64,000 nucleotides of DNA. It comes from Acanthosepion esculentum (lineage: Eukaryota; Mollusca; Cephalopoda; Sepiida; Sepiidae). The stretch spans positions 5,570,778 through 5,634,777 of the forward strand of contig OZ038498.1 of the NCBI GenBank assembly GCA_964036315.1, written 5' to 3'. The number at the start of each line of letters is the position of its first letter. The first letter of the stretch is position 1. The notes beneath the pieces are model-generated. The model did no database searches. It was not told where the DNA came from and saw nothing but the letters and a program-made list of their open reading frames with translations. Position numbers and translations under genes: made by a program. This document shows positions 10,207-21,406 of this stretch, one piece after another.

Positions 10207-11157
10207 TTATGACCCACTTTTTTTGCACAACAGACAAGTCTTAAAGCGGTATGGACAATCTTTATACCAATGCAAAGTCCCACAGCGATAGCATGGACTG
10301 GGTGGTAGTTTTTTTTTATATTGACTTTTTGAAGTAGAAAAATTTGTTTGACCTGTTTTTGAGGAGGGAAAATTGGTTTGGTTTGTTTTTGAGGAGGGAC
10401 AAAAACGTGTTTGTCGTACTTTACGTATGTGAGCGATACCAGACTCGTCTATATCTTTCGAGTCCATCTTTACGCTTATACATCTCTGACAGTCTTTAGC
10501 CAATTTTTGTAGTGTCAATTCTGGTTCACTCTCCAGTTTTGTAAGAATTCTGCGTCTGATCTCCGCGTTTTTAGTCGAAACCAGGCCTTGAACGAATATT
10601 AAACATTTAAAATTGTCCGAGCTGAGTTCAGATAACTTAAAGTCATCACAGTGTTTGTTTACAATGGAAGCGAATGTTATATAGTCTTCGCTGTCCTTTT
10701 TTGTTAGATTCAGACATTTCCATCTTTTATGGAATAGTGAGATATTTGGGCTAAAAGTTCTGCTAACAGTTTGATGGCTTCCTTGAAGGTTAACTCTTTT
10801 TTTTCTGGGTAGGATGTAGTCTACGAATTTAGTGTATTCGCATGACCCTAATTTTCTTAGTAGTAGGCGTACTTTTCTCGCGTCTGACCAATTCCCGCAA
10901 TCAAACTCATATAAATCTTCGTACCTTCTGAAGTAAGCTGCGAAGGTTTTGTCTTCGTCCGGTGCATAAGTGAAGTCTTCGATAGAGCTCCATATAGCAT
11001 TTTGCGAGAGAATAGTTTCATTTTCGGAATTTCGCCCTGTATTTGTTATTACCCGTAGCAATAATTCTTGTAGTTCAAGATACTTCTGTTCGTTTTTCTG
11101 TTGCTGCTCAAATTGTATTTTCATAAGTTCCAATATGGTTGCCTTAAAGTCTTCCAT
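10207..11157 (-). CDS. Ty3/gypsy-type gag polyprotein
   Basis: An open frame of 316 codons encodes the structural Gag protein that packages element RNA. Its centre reads TFAAYFRRYEDLYEFDCG, VRLLLRKLGSCEY, EDYITFASIVNKHCDDFKL and FKCLIFVQGL, typical of Ty3/gypsy Gag. The C-terminus has a zinc knuckle CYRCGTLHWYKDC at about residues 289-301. A second knuckle (CLLCKK, then VGHKSSHC) is split by a seven-A run after which the frame meets a stop. With six A residues the knuckle would be complete, so a one-base insertion probably truncated Gag. The start ATG is preceded by a leader and LTR in the expected order. Confidence 0.85.
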   Translation of the reverse strand: MEDFKATILELMKIQFEQQQKNEQKYLELQELLLRVITNTGRNSENETILSQNAIWSSIEDFTYAPDEDKTFAAYFRRYEDLYEFDCGNWSDARKVRLLLRKLGSCEYTKFVDYILPRKKRVNLQGSHQTVSRTFSPNISLFHKRWKCLNLTKKDSEDYITFASIVNKHCDDFKLSELSSDNFKCLIFVQGLVSTKNAEIRRRILTKLESEPELTLQKLAKDCQRCISVKMDSKDIDESGIAHIRKVRQTRFCPSSKTNQTNFPSSKTGQTNFSTSKSQYKKKLPPSPCYRCGTLHWYKDCPYRFKTCLLCKKSGS

Positions 11158-11431
11158 ATTTACCGTAATTATGTGTAAGTATTTTTCTTTTAGTTTAGAC
11201 TTCAGGTCTTTGTTACTACTGTAAAGTTGGTGTCCAAAAAGAAAATATTTTTTTTCTGTTTTTTATGTTCGCGTATAACTTGTTTTTTTTTTTTCCACTA
11301 CCAACGTCGCCTCTGTTACGGACGACCGATAGTAAAAGATTTTTTGTAGATTCTCCACGTAGAACTTGTTTCTTGAGTATACTTTTTTGGTTTCTCCGTA
11401 TAGAGTTTGTTTCTTCAGTCCTCGTCGCCAC
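11158..11431 (-). other. leader between 5' LTR and gag
   Basis: Untranslated leader of the Ty3/gypsy element. Immediately inside the LTR edge the minus strand reads GTGGCGACGAGGAC, which occupies the primer-binding position; the matching tRNA was not identified. Confidence 0.55.
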
Positions 11432-11957
11432 TGTTATGGTCCAATATCCTCGCACCACGGTTATGATCCAAGGTTAGGAGCAAGGAAGAACAACATGAAC
11501 ACAAGAGTAGAAAATAACAAAGATATAATGCAACAGAGATATAATACAAGAAGTTGAAGGTGTTAGTATTAACTGTCAGTCTGGTTTAGAGCGAACTACT
11601 ATTGTCTTGACTCATTAGGTCTCGACTCGTTCCGATATTTAACAGTCCCCCCCCACGAGGAAAGTATGTGGCACAAGGCCGAGTTTAACGTGGGTTTCTC
11701 CGAGCCCGTAAGCTCGGCCAAAAATACTCCCTTAAGAACCCGTATAAACGGGTTCAGGGCTTGTCTACCACCCCGTACGAAACTTTGCCCTTCGGCAAAG
11801 CCTCGTCCGGGTTCCTCTCTGCCAAAGCAAAGAGTTCGACTGGAGTCGCGCACAGTCAGAGACTGCGTCTCGACTCGTTCCTCATCTCTCTCAGAGAGGC
11901 GCAGTATTTATAGAGTCAGGAAGAGTCCATTATCGTTATAGGTAAGTTCCCATAACA
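11432..11957 (-). mobile_element. 5' LTR of the Ty3/gypsy-type element
   Basis: The minus strand begins TGTTATGGGAAC at 11,957 and ends GGACCATAACA at 11,432, giving matched TGTTATGG/CCATAACA ends and a length of 526 bp. A TATA-like TATAAATACTGC lies about 45-55 bases into the LTR (complement of about 11,902-11,913) and probably served as promoter. The same family fragment occurs at 1-216. No matching 3' LTR was found next to the truncated pol end. Confidence 0.8.
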
Positions 11958-12264
11958 ATATATATACGGCCTTGTCACTAGAAAAATGTCATTTGATAGT
12001 AGTTGACAGCATAACACTTCTTTGCCACCTATTCCATTACTCTTGAAGGTTTCTACCCGAAAAGAAGTGAAAAAACTTTCCTCTGTCTAAGAAGTTGGCG
12101 GATAATAGAGTAGAAGAATTGGAGACGCGTTTTTGGAGATCAACTTTGTTTTTTAGGTGCCAGTTTCGAAGTCTCGACGACATGCTCAGGATATTACTAT
12201 TGTTGCTGCGACATGTTGTGAATAATGCTGGCACCTACTAACTCACACACCGCTTCTACACTAT
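11958..12264. other. no feature recognised
   Basis: Short stretch between the LTR and the SINE with no recognisable coding or repeat content. Confidence 0.45.
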
Positions 12265-12545
12265 TTACATTATTCGGACTATTGTCCTCATCTTTGTCGC
12301 CATATTTATTATAACGTTTCGGCTCTTCAGTATCTGTCTATATTTCTGAGATGAGGTATTATGTACACTATTTACATTATTCGGACTATTGTCCTCTTCT
12401 TTGTCTTTATTACAACGTTTCGGCCGTTGTACGATCCGGCCTTCTTCAGGTGGTTGGAATGTCGAACTGAACCCTTTATTTCGCTCACTGGGGTAGACTG
12501 TTCTAGTTCCACAGAAGGATGCTGAGAATACCATGGACAGAATGT
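12265..12545 (-). mobile_element. SINE S1 core and duplicated tail
   Basis: The minus strand carries CCTGAAGAAGGCCGGATCG, ACAACGGCCGAAACGTTGT and the GAGGACAATAGTCCGAATAA tail. The tail appears twice, about 95 bp apart (12,280-12,310 and 12,375-12,405). The tRNA-like head is not present. Confidence 0.7.
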
Positions 12546-12589
12546 ATGAACAACGAGGAAAATGGGAACAAAAAGGACACTTGTACTTA

Positions 12590-12835
12590 GAATCAGAATG
12601 AGATAGATGAAATTTTCGCGACACATCATGAGGAAAAAGGGCTTGGAGAAATTGACACTTGCAGGTCATACTGAAAGCAAGAGGGAAACAGAGAGTAGCC
12701 TACCTCACGGACTTGTGTAAACGGATGACAGGACAGAGAGTGGAAGGGATAGATTTTGTTAAGAGCTACATAGAATAGGAAGTTGTGGAGAGCAATGATC
12801 GCTTATGTCATGAAAAGGATGGAACATGAAAGAAT
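12590..12835 (+). mobile_element. RTE-like LINE tail fragment
   Basis: The plus strand reads MKFSRHIMRKKGLEKLTL, SKRE and, after stops and shifts, the region equivalent to LWRAMIAHVLKGHG at about 12,778-12,830. This is the C-terminal tail seen in several copies in this window. Coding is destroyed. Confidence 0.65.
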
Positions 12836-12930
12836 AATATGAAGATATAATCACTTAAGTGGTCTCTACGCATACTGTGTTCACTATTTCAAAAAATCAC
12901 CTTCCGTTTCTTTTATCTTTTTCTTAACTC

Positions 12931-12966
12931 TTGTTACACACACACGCACATGCACGCACACGCGCG

Positions 12967-13001
<35 letters not shown>

Positions 13002-13050
13002 CCACACACACACACACACATGCATACATGAACACACATACACGCGCGTG
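12931..13050. repeat. (AC)n-rich microsatellite
   Basis: AC dinucleotides with CG and TC interruptions on the plus strand over about 120 bp. Confidence 0.9.
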
Positions 13051-13129
13051 TGCTCAGGGAATTAGTGTATAAATGAAATTTTTGTATTCTCAATCATATT
13101 TTTGAAGCAGGCTCTAAAGTTTAGACGAT

Positions 13130-13700
13130 TAAAAGGACAGGAAATTGTGGAGAGCCATGATCGCCAATGTGCTGAAGGGACATGTCAAATGGAAGAAGAA
13201 GAACCAGAAATGCTAACAATTAGTTAGAGGTAGTTGAAATTTCTAGGGCACATAAGGAGGAAGAAGGGCTTGGAGAATCTGATACTCACAGGACAGAATG
13301 AAGGCAAGGGAGATAGAGGAAAACAACGCATAACATAATAAGGAAAGAGGGATTGGAGAATCTGATACTCACAGGACAGATTGAAGGTAAGAGAGATAGA
13401 GGAAAACAACGCATAACCTATTTAGTGAGCTTGAGTGAATAGTTGGGGGAACAGGTTTTGGGCGAAACAACAAAAAGACAAAATTTATCAAGCGCTACAA
13501 AGAACAAGAAATTGTGGAGGACCGTGATAGCCCACGACCTGAAGGGATACAACACATGGAGAAGGAAGAACGAGCTTGTGTAAATGGTTAACAGAACAGG
13601 GTTTAGGAAAGATAGCACAAAGGCAACATTTATTACGAGCTACAAAGGATAGGAAATTATAGAAAGCGATGATCGCCCACGTCCTTAATGTACACGGTGC
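13130..13700 (+). mobile_element. tandemly duplicated RTE-like LINE tail
   Basis: The tail reads LKFLGHIRRKKGLENLILTG, and KLWRAMIANVLKGH is readable at about 13,140. A segment of about 75 bp (GGCTTGGAGAATCTGATACT) is duplicated at 13,268 and 13,343. The end of the element, marked by GATCGCCCACGTCCT or variants, appears at about 13,158, 13,526 and 13,671, the last two 145 bp apart. Coding is lost. Confidence 0.7.
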
Positions 13701-14080
13701 ATAGAAGAAGAAGAAGAAGAAGAAGCTCATCTTACTTGTTATACTGACAATTTCAGTAGACTGAGCATAGCGATAGATACCATCTGGGAGCGTCTGATTA
13801 AGAAAGAAAGGAAATAAAAAAAATGCCGACACCCGAGTCAGGAAACTCGTATATTCCCGTCACCTGAGTGAAGACACGAGTTTTAGACACGCGTACACGT
13901 TTTAAGTCTCTAGAATTTTAATACTAGACTCTGTCCAAGAAAAGGGACACGTCGTCTAGTAGATTAAAGTGTTTGTTAAGACATATTTACTTCCCTGGCA
14001 ATTGTGGGATGAAACACTCTGTTGGATAGTACTGACCTGTAACCCTAACCCTGGTTCAATGGAAGAAACGGACAACTCTG
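13701..14080. other. short (GAA)n run, otherwise nothing recognised
   Basis: AGAAGAAGAAGAAG near 13,706-13,724; the rest is unassigned. Confidence 0.5.
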
Positions 14081-14095
14081 TCTATAAAAGGCAGG

Positions 14096-14132
<37 letters not shown>

Positions 14133-14850
14133 ACGAATGCACGGCTCCAATTTTCGACGGATTTGCACCAAAATTTACATGCACATGCTCCAAGTTAGCG
14201 AAAATCCAAGACCGACTTTGCATTTCCCAACTCCCATCGATAGTGGAAATAATCGATTTTTTCATGCTTCTGCGACAGTTTTTATGTAGTTTGCGGCCAG
14301 AGTAAGAGCCTATAGCTGGCTGCCACGAATAGGCAGGAAGATTCTATTGGCCAGCGTGAGAGCTAACAGTTGACAGATACGAATGTTAACTAGCATGCTA
14401 GCATGAAAAAAAATCGATAGCTGCATTCGTCACAAGTGGGAAAAATTTAAATCTGCATGGCACTTTATTTCAATTGGCTCATTCGCTTGCTCAAACTCAA
14501 CGTTGATTCTGATTCCGCAGAACTGGGTTGGGTGTGAAAAAGTATTTGTTGTTAACATTCTTTTTTCATTCGGTTTTTCCAGTTACGAGTCCTTTTTTAA
14601 AGCTGATCATTTTGTGTTCATTTTGTTTAGTTCTTTTTTTAATTAGATTTAATGATTTAGTATAGAGCTTAGAAAACATTCACAGTGTGAGATAGGCAAG
14701 AAGTAAGGCATGTAGCAACATCCGCACGGCAAAGGGCACTCCTTTAAAGGCAAGGAAGGGCAAAAATATTTTAAGTCAAGTGATAGCGATTGCTGTATGA
14801 GTCGTACGATTTTTGAATCAAACACGGGCAACGCCGGGCCATGCTGCTAG
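14081..14850 (+). mobile_element. candidate non-autonomous Helitron-like element
   Basis: Starts TCTATAAAAGGCAGGATGTG followed by (TG)n at 14,097-14,128. Ends GGGCAACGCCGGGCCATGCT then GCTAG at 14,850, followed by T. A TC start, CTAG end and insertion next to T are the Helitron pattern, and the GC-rich inverted motif just before the end could be the terminal hairpin, though it is weak. The element has no coding capacity. The 3' end resembles those at 22,963 and, on the minus strand, 61,028. Confidence 0.4.
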
Positions 14851-15154
14851 TTGCGGATAAAAAGGTGACTATGGCTGTTATGATAGGAGGTTGATGTATA
14901 TTGAAGGGGACTGGGTAGATGTGTGCAGTGTTGTGCCGATGCCGTGTGTGTAGACCGTTCCCTGAAGATACCTTTACGCTCATAGTTTTTCCTTGTGTAT
15001 CAGGGCATATGCGAAATAGTCCGTTGATATTGCTACAAAGACATGTGCCTATGAACATATAAGAGTTATTTCCCTTAGGTATGGAAAGCGGAAAGAGAGC
15101 AATCTACCTCAAGCAATTGAATAAAGAGTTCTTTTCGAAATCTTTTGACGGTTA
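14851..15154. other. no feature recognised
   Basis: Unassigned sequence between the Helitron-like end and the SINE core. Confidence 0.45.
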
Positions 15155-15345
15155 CCGAGTATGAAGACAAACACCTGAAGAAGGCCGAGGGCACAACGGT
15201 CGAAGCGTTGTGTGTATAACAACCAAGCCGGTTTGAATACCAAAGCATATAATGAGGCACCCAGTGAGGAACGAACTCATTACGCAGTCGTAACTGATTT
15301 AGCGAGACAGGCTTGCTATTACGCCACGTCCAAGTACACAAATCA
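15155..15345. mobile_element. SINE S1 core fragment (+) next to a tRNA-like segment (-)
   Basis: The core CCTGAAGAAGGCCGAGGGC then ACAACGGTCGAAGCGTTG lies on the plus strand at about 15,163-15,211. The minus strand of 15,345-15,265 has TGGCGTAATAGCAAG and GAGTTCGTTCC spaced like A and B boxes. The two may be unrelated insertions. Confidence 0.5.
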
Positions 15346-15552
15346 CTGTTCTATTAGACCATAGAATATAAACCATTTTTTACCTATTACTGTTGCTTTT
15401 ATCACTTCAGCTGATTGCATGTTCTTTGTAAACATATCCACGCTAAACAGAGATTTGTTTTTGAATAAACAAAAAAAAGTTTTTGTCGGAAAAGATTTTA
15501 TCTTGAGTAAAAAAAATAGGGAATATTTGTTTGCACATCCCAGTAAAAATTC

Positions 15553-15840
15553 TAACAGAATAAGAGAATAACGATTATGCCTTTATGTTATTCTCTTATT
15601 CTGTATTCCCTATTCGATTTATATTCTTATTCTTATTCTATTCCTGTTTTCATATCAAATCACTTTTTACTTATATTGTGTACTAATTTTTATTCTTATT
15701 CCTTTTCTATTAATATACCATGTTTAATTCACATTCCTATGTCATATTCTATTGATATTTCAAATTTTCTTTATAACTTTAATTATTCTTATTACTGTTC
15801 AAAATTCTATTCATTCTTATTGATACATTCTTCCTAAAAT
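15553..15840. repeat. 18-bp inverted repeat followed by TTCTTAT-rich low-complexity DNA
   Basis: ACAGAATAAGAGAATAAC and its exact complement flank a 14-base loop at about 15,555-15,604. The following 240 bp are irregular repeats of TTCTTATTC, TTCTATT and similar words. Confidence 0.75.
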
Positions 15841-15934
15841 CAGATTTTCTTATGATTCATACTACACTACTTTTCACTACTGGACACATGTGAACGCCCC
15901 GAACACCTAAAACCGAACTAAAATTCCGTCAACT

Positions 15935-15993
15935 GCACATAGGCTCCGCACATAGGCTCCGCACATAGGCTCCGCACATAGGCTCCGCACATA
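15935..15993. repeat. 13-bp minisatellite
   Basis: GCACATAGGCTCC is repeated exactly at 15,935, 15,948, 15,961 and 15,974, with a partial fifth copy. Confidence 0.95.
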
Positions 15994-16359
15994 TCTTCCT
16001 TTTTTACTCACACACTCAAAGAAAAAAAAGAAGCAATACAATTTAAAATTTCTTCATCCAATAGGACCCACTCCCGCCTAAATAAACAAAATAAAAACCG
16101 GATCTAAGAAAGGACATAAAGGCTCATCAGTTGGACGGCATCATGGCGCGGGGTCATAGACTTCGTCGGAAAGGGACCTCTCATTTCCAAGAGACAGCTC
16201 GCCAAAGGACGTCATTCCAGTAAGTCACAACTCATCCTCCCTCTTCTTCCGTACGCCTCAACGTACGCCTTTTATAACTCCACTTTTTTTTTGAACGAGA
16301 GACATTTACACCGATTTATCATTTGTTGTTTGCTTTGGTTTGGCTTGTTTTACGGCATA
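15994..16359. other. no feature recognised
   Basis: Unassigned sequence with an AT-rich start and a more GC-balanced middle (16,090-16,260). Confidence 0.45.
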
Positions 16360-16770
16360 TCAACACCTCAATGGGTTATTTAACGCCGACAAAATTTCTA
16401 TTGCTGGTATTATTTGGTTTTGTTAAGAATCTATTTCTGGTAATATTTTTTTTCAAAAATGTAATTTTGGCAATTTATTTTTTCAAAATTGTATTGCTGA
16501 TAATAACTTTTTCACAAAGTATTTCTGGTATTAAAACCTATTTTTGCACTTTCATAGTGTTTTTACCCCAGTTTCGGGGTTAACTATTTGCCCATATCTG
16601 GGACCCTAAGGTGCTACCACCACAAGTCAAGGTGGACCTGGGAACACCAGCAATTAAGAGGTGGTTCCATGCTCCTCAAAACCTCCTGATCAGAGGCCTT
16701 GCTGCTGGACTTGGTTTATCGTCTTACCCAGGACGCGGATGTAGTTTATCGTCATACCCAGGACGCAATC
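16360..16770 (+). repeat. dispersed repeat R1, copy 1
   Basis: Aligns by eye with the minus strand of 60,475-60,860. Both contain a GGCATATCAACACCT-like segment, several TTTCTATTGCTGGTATTA-like segments, then GGGGTTAACTATTTGCCCAT, GGTGGTTCCATGCTCCT and GTTTATCGTC ATACCCAG-like blocks in the same order. Partial copies are at 52,070-52,140 and in the 79-bp minisatellite at 49,925-50,312. No coding capacity; element class unknown. Confidence 0.7.
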
Positions 16771-17519
16771 ATTTGTTGTATTTTTACGTTAATATAGTTG
16801 TTTATTTCTTTAAATTTGTTGTTTCGTCTTTGCTCTGTCACCACACGCTTATCATAAAATTATTCATATTCCAAACCCAACTGGTATTTCTATTCCATAT
16901 CTGCCCAGTTACAGGTCACAAACTGAATTATCTTACCAGAAATTAATATACGTAATGAAATCGCTGACCGAATCACACCCATTTTTCTCACGTTCTAAAA
17001 ATCATCTAATAATATCACGCCTGGGTTTTTGACTAAAGAATAAGTATTTATAAGTAAACATCGACTGCTACAATATAAGAAAAATGAGTATCATTAATAT
17101 ATACAACATGTTGTAGCAGTCGATATTTTTTTATAGAGATTCCGTTTATTTATTTTGGTTTGGAACATTCAGCTCGCATTAATAGGGTGCCAACCGCTGC
17201 TCGTATTTTTGTTTTTATCCTTTTACCCCAAGTAAGGCAATAAAGCCACTAGAACGCAAAGGGGTACTGAGTGTTAGAGAATATGAGAAAAAACAATATT
17301 TAGTAGAGAGGACAACAAAAGAAGAAGAATTAAAAACACAGAAGATAACGATTGACATTGCATTGAAATTTTTGAAGATCAATATTTGACTGGAAATCAA
17401 GAAACCTGAAAAGAGTTATACAAGCGAGAACTGCCAGAGAAGAAAATGATGAGACCTTGCCGCCAATCTAGTACTTCGTTTAAATTAATAAAGTTTAGAT
17501 ACCATAGAGGAAGGTTCGT
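16771..17519. other. no gene; small inverted repeat
   Basis: ATCGACTGCTACAA at about 17,058 and its complement TTGTAGCAGTCGAT at about 17,111 flank roughly 40 bp. Nothing else recognised. Confidence 0.55.
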
Positions 17520-19450
17520 CAGAAGAACAAATACCATGTAAGTAAATCTAGAAAAGACACATGGAAGCTATGTTACGGCGCTGGGAAAGGGACTGAAGCC
17601 GAGATGCCAGGTCAGGACCAGTAACATTGCAGATTCTCCTTTGGATTTTATCAAGAATCTCTAAATATATACAAGGAGCATCAGACCAGATGTGGCAGCA
17701 ATATTCAAAGCATGGGTGAATGGTAGACTTATAAATAAAAGGTACGGTTGTGGGAAAGTGACTGACGCCGAGATGCCAGGTCAGGACCAATAACATTGCA
17801 GATGCTACTTTGGATTTTATCAAGAATCTTTAAATATATACAATGAGCAACAGATCATATGTATCAGCAATATCCAAAGCAAAGACGAATGGTTGACTTA
17901 TAAATATGTAAGATAGAGTCTGTCAAGAAAAAATGTCAAACATGATATAGTGAACCAACTTTCTTTGCTGCAGACTTAGCAATTGATTCAATATACTCTT
18001 TCACTTCATGTCAGCTGAAAATGTTTGTTCAAAAAGGTACAATGAGCTACTCCTTTGGAGGTTAGCATCAGCCATGCTGATGGAAAGTAAAAAAGAGTTA
18101 TCTGAGATGATTAAAAGAGAGCAGTTACGTTTTGAGGTGTTAAAATTAACAAGCCACTTGTCGCCCCATTTAACAACAGATTGTAGGTTATTTTTTAGAT
18201 CAGCTGCTAATTTGACTTTATCGAACTGATCAGACTTACTATTAAGACGGGAGTAAATAGTTGTGTTGTCAGCATAGATAACGAGTTGAGAACTGATGAC
18301 ATCAAGAATGTTGTTGATAAAAATGGGAAACAACGTAGGTCGAAGGGTAGAACCTTGGGGAACATCTGCATTTATGCAAAATGATCTAGAAGAGTGGCTA
18401 TTCAAAACAACTTTCATTTCGCGATTTGATAAGAAAGACTGAATCAGTTAAAAAATTCGTTCAGAAATGCTATTACCTTTCAACTTGAGAAGACAACCAG
18501 TATGCCAAAACCTGTGAAATACATTCGAGATATCCAAAGCAACAGCCCGAGTCCCATCTAAGGCTTGATAGACTCCTTCAGCAATAATTGTTAACATAAC
18601 AGCGGTTGATCTAGAGCTATATTGCTTATCTAAAAGAAAACCCTGCGAGATGTTTCACCAATTCAGAGTTTATTAGAATATCTAGTACTCTGCCAAAAAG
18701 AGGTAGAAGGCTGATAGAAGGATCAGATGGTTCGTCTGGATTTTAAAAAAATGGAAATACAGAAGAGGATTTCCAACAGATATGAAAGCAAGAAGCAGCA
18801 CGGCATTTATAGAGAGAACAGGAGACTATTCAGGAGAACATTTCTTGAGGACTGCTGCAGGCGTATCATCAAGTACACATACATTGCGAGGATCCAGTTT
18901 AGTAATGATATCAGAAACTATGAACAGAGTTATATGCATATCACTCAATAGGGACTGAGTTCTAAGTAGAAAGTCAGGCAACGATACTCCAGATGAGTCA
19001 AGAGTAGAATTTAAAGAGAGTTTACGAATTCTTTATCAGCAGAATAGGTTTACACCTCAAATTGAGTGGAGAGATGAGGTATAGAAGATTTATCCTTATT
19101 TAACACGCTATTACGGAGTCTCTTGTAGTCACGCGAGCCAAAACTTGTTAGTGGCTATATGGTGACTCATTCTATCAGCAAACAAAGACTTAGTCTTTTC
19201 TGAGGAAACATTTCGAGCAGTCACAAATAGGAGTCTGTTGTTATCGGAACTATCAGGCTGGTGCACCGGGAAAAAGTGATTCCTATGGGCTATAGCGGCT
19301 GAACAGACTGGTGTGAACCAAAGAGAACATTTTGGTTTCACATCAGTCCCGGTTTTAACACAAGAAGAAAGCTCTGTGGCACTTTTCTCAATAGGAAGAT
19401 TACGAATATCAATAAAAGAGGTGTTTCGAATAAAGCTGATTTTGTCCACC
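17520..19450 (-). pseudogene. LINE-A, longest copy: linker, reverse transcriptase and C-terminal region
   Basis: Non-LTR retrotransposon polyprotein relic read on the minus strand with frameshifts. In order: the linker block with FTPVCSAAIAHRNHFF (about 19,250-19,320), VLDDTPAAVLKKCSPE (18,840-18,890), PSDPSISLLPLFGRVL (18,680-18,730), FLLDKQYSSRSTAVML with ALDGTRAVALDISN (18,530-18,650), then an open 138-codon stretch at 18,001-18,417 with the RT block VPQGSTLRPTLFPIFINN and YADNTTIYS, where the usual YADD has become YADN. SADMKWKDYI-like sequence and the thumb blocks IYKSTIHPCFEYCCHIWS and YLEILDKIQRR follow. This last part is locally duplicated with a spacing of about 170 bp (near 17,600 and 17,770). 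The endonuclease end and the 3' tail are missing. Stops, shifts and the altered active site make it inactive. Confidence 0.85.
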
Positions 19451-19819
19451 AGTTTGCGAATTCGAACCTTCCTGAATATCCCACTACCGTGGACTTTTAA
19501 ACTGATTATTGTTTTATGACTGCGATAGTTACGTTATTCCCGCTGCAGTCAAAGGCAAAAACCAGTATAGTCGAATGCTATTTTTTTTAATGTGCTAGAA
19601 CTTTTTGGAAATTTTCACTGTATTTAGTAGTGTTGAGGTTATCGCTAACATTTTTTGACGAGATTTACACTCTCTTAAGTTTCGTTCAATTTCGTAAACC
19701 AATCGATGAAATTTGAAGAAGCTGATTTGTTTTCAAAAATATTTTGACAAAAACCCTCCTTCGCGGTTTAATAATTTATTTAATATAATTTTATAAGACT
19801 TCATGGTAAACAATATATT
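19451..19819. other. unassigned, probably flank of the helicase relic
   Basis: AT-rich; may be the 3' untranslated part of the helicase relic to its right. No boundary is visible. Confidence 0.35.
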
Positions 19820-20100
19820 TTAAGAAATTTTTTTTCCATTTTCCTTTTTACCAGCAAAGAATAAATTCTTAGGATTTCTTACTCTTGAGCATACAACATA
19901 CAACTGGCCATGCGTAAATATTTCTTTCTGGAGCCAAATTCCAATTTTTTAAAATGTTTGGCCTTGTGATTTTTATAGTTCTTGCAAACGCAGGACGAAC
20001 TGGAAACTGGATTCTTGTCGATTCGAAATGATATTCGGATGGTTTAGGAATAAACTTTATTCTTCGGTTTAATACCATCCATCCTACTCCAAACACGGTA
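19820..20100 (-). pseudogene. Helitron-type (Pif1-like) helicase C-terminal relic
   Basis: The minus strand reads RIQFPVRPAFARTI and, after a one-base shift, THGQLYVVCSRVRNPKNLF followed by AGKK and a stop. FP-R-FA-TI and HGQLYV--SR are the C-terminal helicase motifs of Pif1-like helicases in Helitron rolling-circle transposons, where they unwind DNA during strand transfer. The degraded stretch between them would normally hold NK-QGQ, and here it is shifted. No Rep nuclease domain is seen nearby, so only the end of the protein remains. Confidence 0.7.
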
Positions 20101-20599
20101 CATTGTAGTAGTCTGTTATCAAATTTAGTTTCGATCGGTCAATGTATGGATATTTTAGAGGGTGTGACAGACGGATGGACGGACGGACGAAGTCAGAGAA
20201 TTTTATAGATAGATAGATACAGCCAGGTATTCTAGATAATCTACAGTCGGACTATTGGCCTCGTTTTTTATCACAGCCTTCTTTATCTCTGCCAGGATTT
20301 CTGCTGTACTAATCTTAAAGTACCGATCTTTATAATAATAATTTTAATATCTGTTAATTTTATTATTAAATATTAGTCTTAAACATCACCTAATTTATTT
20401 TTCTTTTGAGTTCTTCTTATTTAACACGAACAAGAACGTCTTTTCGTCAGTGGATATTGTTATGCTTCAAGATTAGTAGTTACTATTCGGACATATCAAA
20501 TATACAGAAACAACTTTCAAAGTAAAATATTTACACATAAATTTACGCACAGAAGATTCGTGTTATTATTACTGAGTGAATAAGTAGCATGTCTCTCCT
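20101..20599. other. short GGAC-rich run and AT-rich DNA
   Basis: GACGGATGGACGGACGGACG at about 20,168-20,187 and ATAGATAGATAGATAC near 20,205-20,220. Otherwise unassigned. Confidence 0.5.
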
Positions 20600-21000
20600 C
20601 AGACCTAAAGCGGAAATCATTTAGACGATCCAACGCTAAAGATGCCTTAAAAATGATCGGTTCCAAGTACTGCTGCAGAAAGACTCTGACACCTTCAAAA
20701 CTAAATCGTTACAAGAGTCAGATCAGATGGAAAATGGAATACTGCTGCCAGACCTGTACTGGAGTTGGCAAATCCTCACTTCCTAGCTTTGACAGAGTTC
20801 AAATGCATTTACGCGGTTTTGTGGTTGATGAATAATATTGAAACCTATAACCACTTTCCTTCGTTGGCTTGTTGCTACTATAAATGCTATTTCCAAAGAT
20901 TCAGATGAGTTACATTCTTTAAGTCCACCAGTTGTGTCCTTTACAGCTAAGATACTTTTTTCTTTTAGCGGGCATGAAAGTTAAACATTGCCATAAATCT
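20600..21000 (+). pseudogene. LINE-B relic, thumb and C-terminal region
   Basis: The plus strand reads SDLKRKSF, MIGSKYCCRKTLTPSKL, YKSQIRWKMEYCCQ, GKSSLPSFDRVQMHLRGFVV. After stops come PLSF and then DELHSLSPPVVSFTAKI near 20,905-20,950. This is the post-RT region of a second non-LTR family related in layout to LINE-A (the position of YKSTIRPCFEYCCHIW) but clearly different in sequence. No RT core is present. Confidence 0.6.
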
Positions 21001-21406
21001 ATCAAGATTTTATGTTACGCAATACGCTTGAGCATTTTTTAAATAAATGGAAAGGAAATGTCAAACTATTTGGCAAATTTACTTTCACAGTTTAGAAGAG
21101 GATAATAAGTACCGTCGCTACAAGGGACGTGTTATTTCCTCTGAGAGAAAATCATTGCTATTACCATGTTAGGGACTTAAAGCAAAAAATGTTCAGGATC
21201 TGTTTAAGGAATGGCGTCCTGAACATAAGCATTTGAAATGAAAGGGGTGTGTCATCATGTCATATGTGTGAGTGGGTTGCGCAAAACAAGGTCACGACAG
21301 TGGAAGCTGATATCTGTCAACAGGATGGCGAACAGGCAAATAAGAGGCAAAAACGCGTTTCTGGTTTCACTAAAATGATTTCATTGATTCGTTTGGCCTA
21401 AGACAA
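21001..21406. other. no feature recognised
   Basis: Unassigned sequence between LINE-B and the foldback. Confidence 0.45.

Noticed and set aside
1..11957. One full LTR retrotransposon spanning both LTRs
   Set aside because: The LTR at 1-216 is a different length, LINE-A and many unrelated repeats lie between, and pol ends abruptly near 8,820.
14040..14053. Telomere repeat
   Set aside because: Only two CCCTAA-like units, no array.
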